A stretch of DNA of 64,000 nucleotides, taken from the NCBI GenBank assembly GCA_008501735.1, contig QQUF01000028.1, forward strand, positions 93,813-157,812, given 5' to 3'. Source of the stretch: Calditrichota bacterium. GTDB lineage: Bacteria > CLD3. The translations under genes and the position numbers were made by a program. This document shows, piece by piece, positions 40,553 to 48,213 of the stretch; the first letter of the stretch is position 1, and the number at the start of each line of letters is the position of its first letter. The notes beneath the pieces are model-generated. The model was not told the DNA's origin, ran no database searches, and saw only the letters and a program-made list of their open reading frames with translations.

Positions 40553-41136
40553 TCTATTTCTTTCTCAAACTCAACTTTGCTATAAATCTCGCTTAAAGAA
40601 ATTTCTATTTCTAAGTCTTGAATTTCCAAAATACCTTGTAAATCTTTGGACTCAACAAGCTCCCAATTCCTTTTTTCATTTTTGTAAAAATGTTCGACGT
40701 GCGTCTTCTTTTGCGAAACTAAGAAATAGTGCTGTAAGGTTTCAAGCTCTCTGTAAAGTTCAATTTTTTTACCTCTGTCATAACCTTCAGTAGAATCAGA
40801 AAGTACTTCGACAATTAAAATCGGGTTTGTGATTGTGTCGTTTCTATCTTCGAAAAACTCAGGTTTACCACAAAAAACGCTAACATTAGGATAAGCAAAA
40901 AGACCATTTTTTTCAATTTGAATTTTTAAATCTGCCCCTATTACGATACAAGGATTTTCTTTAAGTTTACTTCTTAACTCACTTCCAAAATTGAAAGAAA
41001 TTATGTTGTGGTTCAAAGTCGCACCTGACATTGCAAAAATCTCACCTTTGTAAAATTAGTGCTTAGTATCGGATTTTTCTTCAAATTTCAAGTACTCTTG
41101 AATCGTATAAAATTGCTTTTTTTCTTTTGTTTGCAT
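40549..41136 (-). pseudogene. Uma2-family (DUF820) endonuclease gene broken by a nonsense codon
   Basis: The N-terminal part of a normal Uma2 protein is encoded from ATG 41136 (MQTKEKKQFYTIQEYLKFE...), in frame with the rest, but codon 27 is TAA (41056-41058) in the motif KH-stop-FYKGEIFAMSG, where relatives have KHEYYKGEI. A single G to T change (GAA to TAA) explains it. The remaining 160 codons from ATG 41031 (MSGATLNHN) are intact and preceded by AAGGTGAG, so a truncated product could still be made. The catalytic-region aspartate of PDVSVV is Asn (YPNVSVF), while LIVEVLSDST and YDRGKKIELYRE are kept. Two lesions suggest loss of activity. Confidence 0.85.
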
Positions 41137-41161
41137 TTTTTATGCCTTAGACAAATTAGAG

Positions 41162-41191
41162 ATTTCTAAAGAAAATGATTTCTTTAGAAAT
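41162..41191. other. Perfect 13-bp hairpin upstream of the Uma2 remnant
   Basis: ATTTCTAAAGAAA / TTTCTTTAGAAAT around loop ATGA. It lies between the Uma2 start and the terminator of the SDR gene. No T run of terminator quality follows on the minus strand; it may be a regulatory stem or a repeat fragment. Confidence 0.65.
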
Positions 41192-41211
41192 TTACAAGAA
41201 ACAAAAAGTCA

Positions 41212-41240
41212 AGTAGAGAACAAAATCTTTGTCCTCTACT
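41212..41240 (-). terminator. Intrinsic terminator of the SDR gene
   Basis: 13-bp stem AGTAGAGAACAAA / TTTGTCCTCTACT with one mismatch and a 3-base loop, followed on the minus strand by GACTTTTTG. It begins at the stop codon of the SDR gene. Confidence 0.75.
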
Positions 41241-42016
41241 TAGTCCAATCCAACATTCTTTTTGCTTTGGTCGGCAACAATTTTAATCCAAAGTCTTCTT
41301 GGTAAAATTCGTGAGAAAAATTCAGGGAGTTTGTTGATAAATCCAGTTGCAATTGAAGAGCGTTTTCCGAGTTTTTTCAAACTAATTTTTACAACTTCTT
41401 CGGCTTCCATTCCGTGAGGGTTTTCTGGAATTTCTGCGATTTGACGAAATTCTGATTTTGTACTTCCGGGCGAAACGACTAAAGAATCAATTCCATTTTC
41501 TTTGAGTTCGTGCCAAAGGCTTTCACCAAAAATCAAATTGAAGGCTTTCGTTGCCGAATAAACAGCGTAATAAGGAACAGCTTGGTAAGCGACCACAGAA
41601 GCAAGGTGAATTATCGCTCCACATTTTCGCTTAGCCATTTCTTTTGCAAAATGATGAACTAAAATCGTTGGTGCAACGCAGTTTAATTTGACCATTTCAG
41701 CCATTTTGTTTTGGTCAAGCTCGATGAATTTTCCACCTTTTCCAAAACCTGCATTGCTTACTAAAATTCCGATTTCGAGGTCTTTAGTTTTTGCGGTAAT
41801 TTTTTCTAAGAAGTCTTCTTGAGTGATGTCAACGGGAATTACTAAAGTTTTGACTGAAAATTGTTTTTCAAGCTTGGAGGCAATCTCCTTCATTCTTTCT
41901 TCACGCCTTGCAACAAGAACAATTGAGTAACCAAGTTTTGCTAATTCAAAACAGTAGGCTTCTCCAATTCCAGCAGAAGCACCTGTTACAAGAGCCCAAT
42001 TTCCATATTTTTTCAT
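41240..42016 (-). CDS. SDR-family oxidoreductase (YqjQ-like)
   Basis: 258 aa classical SDR: TGASAGIGEAYCFELAK cofactor motif, LVSNAGFGKGG (NAG), catalytic Ser in IIHLASVVAYQ, and YSATKAFNLIFGESL with Tyr and Lys. The sequence around LGKRSSIATGFINKLPEFFSRILPRR is typical of the DltE/YqjQ-like branch of bacterial SDRs. No partner enzyme is next to it: the upstream gene, purA, is in the same direction but over 110 bases away. Substrate unknown. Confidence 0.88.
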   Translation of the reverse strand: MKKYGNWALVTGASAGIGEAYCFELAKLGYSIVLVARREERMKEIASKLEKQFSVKTLVIPVDITQEDFLEKITAKTKDLEIGILVSNAGFGKGGKFIELDQNKMAEMVKLNCVAPTILVHHFAKEMAKRKCGAIIHLASVVAYQAVPYYAVYSATKAFNLIFGESLWHELKENGIDSLVVSPGSTKSEFRQIAEIPENPHGMEAEEVVKISLKKLGKRSSIATGFINKLPEFFSRILPRRLWIKIVADQSKKNVGLD

Positions 42017-42029
42017 ATTTTTTTAGAAG

Positions 42030-42087
42030 GAAGTTTGTGAATCCATCGGAGAGCTTAGAGCTATTCGATGGACAAATTGAAGTTTGT
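42030..42087. repeat. Hairpin bounded by 9-bp direct repeats
   Basis: Stem CCATCGGAGAGCT (42043-42055) / AGCTATTCGATGG (42059-42071) with two mismatched or wobble positions and loop TAG, flanked by the direct repeat GAAGTTTGT at 42030-42038 and 42079-42087. It lies just before the SDR start, between purA and the SDR gene. The 10-mer AGTTTGTGAA is also present in the 15.4-kb palindromic element (from 15492). Confidence 0.6.
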
Positions 42088-42127
42088 TGAGCAAAGATGA
42101 AATGATTTTTGTTAAAAATTATTTTAA

Positions 42128-43396
42128 CTAAACGTCAAAGGTAGCTTTTCGGTCTGGACTAATTGAAATGATTGAGATTTTTGCTTCAAGAAGTTCACTA
42201 ATTCGATTGATGAATTTTTGAGCATTTTTGGGCAAGGCATCGAAACTTCTTACTTCGGAAGTATCGGATTTCCAACCGTCAAATTCTTCATAAATTGGTT
42301 TGCATTTCTCTAAGATTTTCAAATCCGATTCAAATCTTTTAATCTTCTTTCCTTCAAATTCGTAGGCAACACAAATTTTAATTTTATCAAGTTGGTCAAG
42401 AACGTCAAGTTTAATCAAGGCAACGTCAGTGATTCCATTAATCATTACTGAAAATCTTCCTGCAACTGCGTCGAACCAACCGCAACGTCTTGGTCTTCCT
42501 GTTGTTGAACCAAATTCACCACCTGCTTTACGCACGGTTTCGGCTTGTTCTTCTTCCATTTCACTTGGAAAAGGTCCGCTACCAACTCTCGTCAAGTAGG
42601 CTTTAAAAACGCCTGTTACTTTCGTGAGTTTTGAAGGAGGAATTCCGAGTCCTGTTGCTGCTCCACCAGCTGTGCAGTTTGAAGAAGTAACAAAAGGATA
42701 AGTTCCAAAATCAATGTCAAGTAAAGCACCTTGAGCACCTTCAATCAAAACATTTTTGTCTTGAGCAATTTGGTCGTTCAAAAAATAAGTAATATTTTTT
42801 ACGTAAGGTCTGAGTCTGTCAGCCAATTTCAAGTAATCGTCAATAAAAGCTGTTAGGTCTTCGTCGAAGTTTTCTCTGTAAAGTGCTTTGAAGGTTTTGA
42901 GTTTTGTCTCGGCATTCATTTTAACCTTTGTAACAAAACTTTCGCCGTCTAACAAATCGCGAACTCTAATTCCTTTTCTACTGATTTTATCAGTGTAAGC
43001 AGGTCCGATTCCGCGTTTTGTCGTTCCAATTTTGTATTTTTCTTCTTCAAGAGCGTCTTGAGTTTTGTGGTAAGGTAAAACGAGGTGTGTGTCAGGACTT
43101 ACAAAAAGTCTTCCTTCCGTGCTGATTCCTTGTGATTCGAGGTTGTCGATTTCAGCAAAGAATTTTTCAACGTCAAAAACAAGCCCATTTCCGATTAAAC
43201 AAGTTGTGTGAGGATACAAAATTCCTGATGGAATTAAGTGCAGAATAAATTTCTTACCATCGAAAATTACAGTGTGACCAGCATTTGCACCACCTTGAAA
43301 ACGTGCTACAAAGTCAACATCTTTACTTAGGTAATCAATTACTTTTGCTTTTCCTTCGTCGCCCCACTGAGCTCCAACAACTAAATTAACAGGCAT
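42128..43396 (-). CDS. purA: Adenylosuccinate synthetase
   Basis: 422 aa enzyme that joins IMP and aspartate with GTP, the first step from IMP to AMP. It has the full set of motifs: VVGAQWGDEGKAKVIDYL with the catalytic Asp and P-loop, GGANAGHTV with the catalytic His, GTTKRGIGPAYTDK, EGAQGALLDIDFGTYPFVT, and STTGRPRRCGWFD. Length and order are standard. It is separated from the STAS gene by a terminator and from the SDR gene by a small hairpin, so it is probably monocistronic. Confidence 0.97.
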   Translation of the reverse strand: MPVNLVVGAQWGDEGKAKVIDYLSKDVDFVARFQGGANAGHTVIFDGKKFILHLIPSGILYPHTTCLIGNGLVFDVEKFFAEIDNLESQGISTEGRLFVSPDTHLVLPYHKTQDALEEEKYKIGTTKRGIGPAYTDKISRKGIRVRDLLDGESFVTKVKMNAETKLKTFKALYRENFDEDLTAFIDDYLKLADRLRPYVKNITYFLNDQIAQDKNVLIEGAQGALLDIDFGTYPFVTSSNCTAGGAATGLGIPPSKLTKVTGVFKAYLTRVGSGPFPSEMEEEQAETVRKAGGEFGSTTGRPRRCGWFDAVAGRFSVMINGITDVALIKLDVLDQLDKIKICVAYEFEGKKIKRFESDLKILEKCKPIYEEFDGWKSDTSEVRSFDALPKNAQKFINRISELLEAKISIISISPDRKATFDV

Positions 43397-43433
43397 ATTT
43401 TTACTCGTCTTTGGTTATTAAATAAATAAAATT

Positions 43434-43459
43434 AGGGAATAGAAATAAATCCATTCCCT
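43434..43459 (-). terminator. Intrinsic terminator after the SecDF/STAS operon
   Basis: Stem AGGGAAT / ATTCCCT with a 12-base loop; on the minus strand it is followed by a TTTTATTTATTT run. It lies between the STAS stop and the purA start. Confidence 0.7.
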
Positions 43460-43491
43460 TTGAAAAATTAATAAAAGTTTTCAGAATTTCT

Positions 43492-43836
43492 TTAAGAAAA
43501 ATCGAAACTTCTCACAGCTTCGTCAACAGTACCGTAAGATTCAAAAAGTTTGTTGAGTTTGGTAATCGTCATCAATGATTCGATTTTATTGGTAACACAA
43601 GCGAGTTTGAGATTTCCACCATTGTTTCGCATTGTTGTTAAACCACCGATTAACATTCCCAACCCTGAGCTATTCATCAGACTTACTTCTTTCAAGTCAA
43701 TTACAACGAACTTTTTTTCTTCGTCAAGCAACTCGTGAAGTTTGTCATTCATAAGAGTTCCGTCAGGTCCTCCCATAATTTTTCCAGAAAGACTTAAAAC
43801 AACAACTTCTTTAATTTGGGAAACGGAAATTTCCAT
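43492..43836 (-). CDS. STAS-domain anti-anti-sigma factor
   Basis: 114 aa. Features of SpoIIAA/RsbV-like proteins: VVVLSLSGKIMGGPDG, KFVVIDLKEVSLMNSSGLGMLIGG with the phosphorylatable serine at 56 or 57, and a C-terminal helix. Such proteins bind an anti-sigma kinase to free a sigma factor; no kinase or sigma gene is next to it. It is encoded 14 bases after secDF and is the last gene before a terminator, so it is co-transcribed with the translocase. Confidence 0.9.
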   Translation of the reverse strand: MEISVSQIKEVVVLSLSGKIMGGPDGTLMNDKLHELLDEEKKFVVIDLKEVSLMNSSGLGMLIGGLTTMRNNGGNLKLACVTNKIESLMTITKLNKLFESYGTVDEAVRSFDFS

Positions 43837-43850
43837 AATTTCACCTAAGA

Positions 43851-46676
43851 TTAATTGTCTTTAAATTTTGTCCAAAGTGTCAAGATTGGACTTGCGATGT
43901 AAATTGAAGAATAAGTACCAATTATGATACCAACTAACAACGCTGTTGCAAAGTTATGAATAATTTCACCACCAAACACGAACAATGAGAGAACAGCTAA
44001 GAACGTCGTAATCGAAGTCATCAAAGTTCTACTTAAATTCATATTTATACTGTGATTGATAAGTTCAAGGAAGCTCATATTTTTCCTTTGCTCTCTATCC
44101 TCCCTTATTCGGTCAAAGACAATAATTGTATCGTTAAGCGAATAACCAACAATTGTCAAAAATGCCGCAATTACAGGAAGGTCAATTTCTAAAGAAAAAA
44201 TATCAAAGACACCAAGAGTAATCAAAACATCGTGAAAAAGTGCAACAATCGCTGCAACACCAAATGCTACTGAACGGAACCTAATTCCCATATAAAGTAG
44301 AATCACAATTAATGCACCAAGAATTGAATTAAAAGCATCGCCTTTTAACTCTTCACCAATTTTTGGTCCGACTGTCTCAACACGACTTTCTAAAGCGGGA
44401 TTGTTTTCTTGATTAAAAGTTTGAATCAATTTTCCTTTAATGATGTTTGTTGTTTCTTCCAAATCTTTTGGAGTGTCAATTTTAACAACAATGTCTTCTG
44501 GGTCTCCGAAAGTTTGGATTTCAGCAGAGCCAAAACCAATCTCATTTAAAGAGGCACGAACCTCTTCGATGTTTACAGCTTTATCGAATTTGTATTCGAG
44601 TAAAGTTCCACCTTTGAAGTCGATTCCGTAATTTAAACCTTTAAAAGTAACAGCTAAAAGACTGAGAGTAACTAATACAACTGAAAGAACAATCGCAGGT
44701 TTTCTTTTGCTTAAGAAATCAATTTTAGTATCTCCGATTAAAGCATTCATTCCACCTACTTTGAAAGAATCTTTGTCTTTAGTCATCGCTTCAAGGAAGT
44801 AACGAGAAATTACCAAAGCACAAAAGACTGAACAAATAATACCAACCATCAAAGTCAGTGCAAAACCTCTAACAGGTCCTGTTCCAAAAGTGTAAAGAAT
44901 GATACCACTAAGGAAAGTTGTAATATTTGAATCGTAAATCGCACTTTTTGCATTTTCGAAACCTGCATTAATTGCCGAGTGTAAAGTTTTCCCGACTGCC
45001 ATTTCCTCACGAATTCTTTCAAAAATCAGAACATTCGCATCAACCGCCATACCAATTGTCAGAATCAAACCAGCAATACCAGGAAGTGTAAGAGTTGCGT
45101 GAAATCCTGCAAGAACCGCAAAAACCAAAATAATATTTATTACGAGTGAACCAACTGCTACAATTCCAGCAAATTTGTAAATCACTAACATTAAAAGAAT
45201 TACGAGAACCAAACCAACAATCGAAGAAGTTTTACCTTTGTCAATCGTGTCTTGTCCAAGTGAAGCTCCGACAGTTCTAAGTTCAACAATGTCAACAGGA
45301 GCAGGAAGAGCACCAGCTTTAATAACAATTGCAAGAGCTTTTGCTTCATCAATACTTCCCATTCCTTCAATTACAGAACGACCTCCTGTAATTTTTCCTC
45401 TAACAACTGGAGCAGAGTGAACTTTTCCGTCAAGAGTAATTGCAATTCTTTTACCAATGTTGTTTCCTGTAACTCTTGACCAAGTGTGAGCTCCTTCTCC
45501 GTTCATTTCAAGTGAAACAACTGGAATTGGAGTTGCGTTGTTCAAACTCACAGCAGCATCAGTAACAACTTTTCCTGTAAGTTCAGAAGAACGTCTTACT
45601 AAAACCATTCTCCAAGGAGCGTCAGGGTTTAACTCTGAATCCCTTTTGAATGGTAAAAATTCATAACCAACAAGACTTGCTTTTACGTAAGGTTGTTCAA
45701 AAATCTCAAGAACCTTTGCAATGTCTTTGTTGTCAACATAAAGTTCAGAAGAACCTGGATTGTGAATTGCTAAACTTGAAAGTGTATTTCTAGCTTGCGG
45801 GTCAAAAATTTCATCTACAGAAGTTGCAGAGTCAGAACTTGCAACATCAGTTGAATCGTTTCCACTTTCTAAATCATTGGTTGATTCTTCTTCGTCAATC
45901 GAAGAAAAATCAGTAAGACTTCCTTCTGTTGAAGAAACAGCTGAGTCAGTTGCTTTGGTAACTTCGGCAGAAAATTCAAATTTATTTTGTTTGAGTCTTT
46001 CGTCAATTCTTGAAATGAAATTAGGGATTTTTTCGTCATCGCCAACAAGCTTGAATTCCAGAAGTGCAGAAGAACCGATAAGCGATAAAGCAGCTTTTCT
46101 GTCTTTTACACCTGCAAGTTCGACGATAATTCTTCTATCGCCTTGTTTTTGAATGATTGGCTCAGAAACACCAAATTCGTCAACACGATTTCTTAAAATC
46201 GCAAGAGCTTGGTCAACAGCATCTTTTGTTTCTTCTTTTAGTTTTGTAATAATTTCAGCATTCGAGATACCTCTGTCACCGTCTCCGTAAAAGACTGCAA
46301 GGTTAATGTTTGTTTCAGAAACTGTTTCTTCAAAGAGGACAAAAAAGTCTTCTTGCGAATTTGCTGTTTTAGCTGCTAAAAGTTCGAAAAAATTCTTGAA
46401 AGATGCTACAGGAACACCTGAACTTGATTCAGTGTGGTCAGCAATATTTTTCATTAATTCGAGAAGATTTACTTCTAAAACTACGTGCATTCCACCTTGC
46501 AAGTCCAAACCAAGATTTAAAGATTTCTTTTGCAAATCTCTGACTTCTGTTGTTGGGTTAACATCTCTTTCTTCTTCAGGAAGAGAGTAATAATTATAAG
46601 TTGGAATGAGGAAGTAAACTGATGCAACGAGTGCAAGAAGGATTACAATTAGCTTTGCGGAACTTTGTTGATTCAT
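43851..46676 (-). CDS. secDF: Fused protein-export translocase subunit SecDF
   Basis: 941 aa, the fused SecD and SecF form found in Bacteroidota and others. N-terminal membrane helix, the LGLDLQGGMHVVLEVNL signature, the P1 periplasmic domain with RNRVDEFGVSEPIIQKQGDRRIIVEL (up to about residue 490), six membrane helices of SecD, then the SecF part from about residue 640 (GLNYGIDFKGGTLLEYKF) and its six helices ending WTKFKDN. The insertion of an acidic Ser/Asp/Glu-rich linker (about 245-285) in P1 is specific to this lineage. It uses the proton gradient to help Sec export. Confidence 0.96.
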   Translation of the reverse strand: MNQQSSAKLIVILLALVASVYFLIPTYNYYSLPEEERDVNPTTEVRDLQKKSLNLGLDLQGGMHVVLEVNLLELMKNIADHTESSSGVPVASFKNFFELLAAKTANSQEDFFVLFEETVSETNINLAVFYGDGDRGISNAEIITKLKEETKDAVDQALAILRNRVDEFGVSEPIIQKQGDRRIIVELAGVKDRKAALSLIGSSALLEFKLVGDDEKIPNFISRIDERLKQNKFEFSAEVTKATDSAVSSTEGSLTDFSSIDEEESTNDLESGNDSTDVASSDSATSVDEIFDPQARNTLSSLAIHNPGSSELYVDNKDIAKVLEIFEQPYVKASLVGYEFLPFKRDSELNPDAPWRMVLVRRSSELTGKVVTDAAVSLNNATPIPVVSLEMNGEGAHTWSRVTGNNIGKRIAITLDGKVHSAPVVRGKITGGRSVIEGMGSIDEAKALAIVIKAGALPAPVDIVELRTVGASLGQDTIDKGKTSSIVGLVLVILLMLVIYKFAGIVAVGSLVINIILVFAVLAGFHATLTLPGIAGLILTIGMAVDANVLIFERIREEMAVGKTLHSAINAGFENAKSAIYDSNITTFLSGIILYTFGTGPVRGFALTLMVGIICSVFCALVISRYFLEAMTKDKDSFKVGGMNALIGDTKIDFLSKRKPAIVLSVVLVTLSLLAVTFKGLNYGIDFKGGTLLEYKFDKAVNIEEVRASLNEIGFGSAEIQTFGDPEDIVVKIDTPKDLEETTNIIKGKLIQTFNQENNPALESRVETVGPKIGEELKGDAFNSILGALIVILLYMGIRFRSVAFGVAAIVALFHDVLITLGVFDIFSLEIDLPVIAAFLTIVGYSLNDTIIVFDRIREDREQRKNMSFLELINHSINMNLSRTLMTSITTFLAVLSLFVFGGEIIHNFATALLVGIIIGTYSSIYIASPILTLWTKFKDN

Positions 46677-46833
46677 CGGAAGTATTTCCCTACCTAAAAA
46701 GTGAGGTTAAAATTTACGTTAGTATTTAAGACTACTTAACTTGTTATTTATCTTAGTTTGAAAGCCAACCAAATTAAAATAAATATCTTTAGAAGTCAAG
46801 CATTGAAGAATGGAGTTTTAAATGAAAATATTT

Positions 46834-48129
46834 TTAGTTATTAAAGTAAGTATCGAAAGAAGAAAGAGGCTCTAAAAGCTCATAATCTCCAAATCCACGA
46901 AAGTCCACAAAAGTAAATTTTCTACCCAGAGAGTAGTAGTACCAAACTAAGTAAGGTCTTGAGTTTGCTTCAAAAGAATGGTCTTCAACATCGCTTGGAG
47001 GTCCAAAAAGTATGTAAACCATTCCTCTGTCGGTTTTCCAACCTGGAGTTACATTTGAAAAATTTTTGTTTGAATGTTCGACTCTTCTGTAATATTCAAG
47101 CATAATTTCATTTAAAGCAGTTCCGTCTGTTGGGTCTCGTTTTTTCCAAAATTCTTGAAAAAGTTCTTTCTGCTCAATTTCATCTGCTTTTTGAATTTTT
47201 TGATATTCCTTGTTCGGAGCAATGTAACGTAGTTGCTCAATTGCTTCTGTAAGGTTAGAAATCGAAAATGGAATTTGTCTCCAACGGATTTGAATCGGCT
47301 TTTTGTAGTTCAATCTTGCCTTTGAATTTGAGATTTTCAACTCAATTGAATATTCACCAAGATGAAGACTGTCTGAAGGAAGTTCAATAACTTGTCTTTT
47401 GATTTTTCCTGTTTCAGCAATCACTTTAAAAGTTGAATCAATGATTGCACCTTTAGTTTTCGGGGCACGAATCAAATAAGAAACATCAAGTTCGTTTTCG
47501 TCAGTGTTGTTGTATATTTCGTAGTAAAGGAAGTATTTATCCAATTTATCATCGAAATTCCGGATCACACTTGGGCGAAAATGCGAAATTTCGTGAAGTG
47601 AATCCATTGCAACTTTATCAGTGTAAACGAGGTCGCTGATTTGAATTTTTTTATTTCCAGCAAATTTATTTTTCAAAGTATATCGTTGAACACACTCTGC
47701 TTTAGAATCAGAATCCGTTACCGCAGCACGAATCGTGTATTCATCTAAACTCGGAATATCAAAGGCGTAAAAATAAATTATGCTGTTTCGGATTGAATTT
47801 GTTTCTCGGTAGGTCTTGGCTTGGATATTTTTTTGTGTAACGTGTCCGCCAAGCTGCTCTCCATTTTTATCAAGAACTGTAAAGGCAATTTCACACTTTG
47901 CTTCAAAAGAGTCTTTTTTCTTCAAAAACTGAATTGAGTCGTAAGGTAGCTTTAAAAAGATTTCCAAACGCACCTCGTCCTCGGTACTTGTTTCAATATT
48001 TTTGAAAGCAATTACGTCAGTAAAAAAATACGGCTGATTCCCTGAAATCTCTTCAAGTTTTAACTCTGCTGCAAAAGCAGAACTAAATTGGATTAAAAAC
48101 AAAAATAATGTAAATGTTAAGAACTTCAC
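46834..48129 (-). CDS. GWxTD-domain protein, exported
   Basis: 431 aa with a signal peptide (1-20, FAAEL). The C-terminal GWxTD domain is present with PGWKTDRGMVYILFGPPSDVEDH and WYYYSLGRKFTFVDFRGFGDYEL. The N-terminal two thirds are beta-rich (Ig-like) with no named domain. GWxTD proteins are frequent in Bacteroidota, Ignavibacteria and Acidobacteria and are thought to be periplasmic or surface proteins, with no known activity. The gene lies between the secDF operon and the subtilase gene. Confidence 0.87.
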   Translation of the reverse strand: MKFLTFTLFLFLIQFSSAFAAELKLEEISGNQPYFFTDVIAFKNIETSTEDEVRLEIFLKLPYDSIQFLKKKDSFEAKCEIAFTVLDKNGEQLGGHVTQKNIQAKTYRETNSIRNSIIYFYAFDIPSLDEYTIRAAVTDSDSKAECVQRYTLKNKFAGNKKIQISDLVYTDKVAMDSLHEISHFRPSVIRNFDDKLDKYFLYYEIYNNTDENELDVSYLIRAPKTKGAIIDSTFKVIAETGKIKRQVIELPSDSLHLGEYSIELKISNSKARLNYKKPIQIRWRQIPFSISNLTEAIEQLRYIAPNKEYQKIQKADEIEQKELFQEFWKKRDPTDGTALNEIMLEYYRRVEHSNKNFSNVTPGWKTDRGMVYILFGPPSDVEDHSFEANSRPYLVWYYYSLGRKFTFVDFRGFGDYELLEPLSSFDTYFNN

Positions 48130-48213
48130 TTTTTTTACCCTTCTTTAGTAAAGTTTCAAAGTCCGCGAATTACTGAATATTCGTTAATTTCAATTGCTAA
48201 TTTTTACTTAATT

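Noticed and set aside
40698-40708. GACGTGCGTCTTC in the Uma2 remnant, similar to the REP hairpin arm
   Set aside because: Only one arm is similar and no inverted partner is present, so it is chance within coding sequence.
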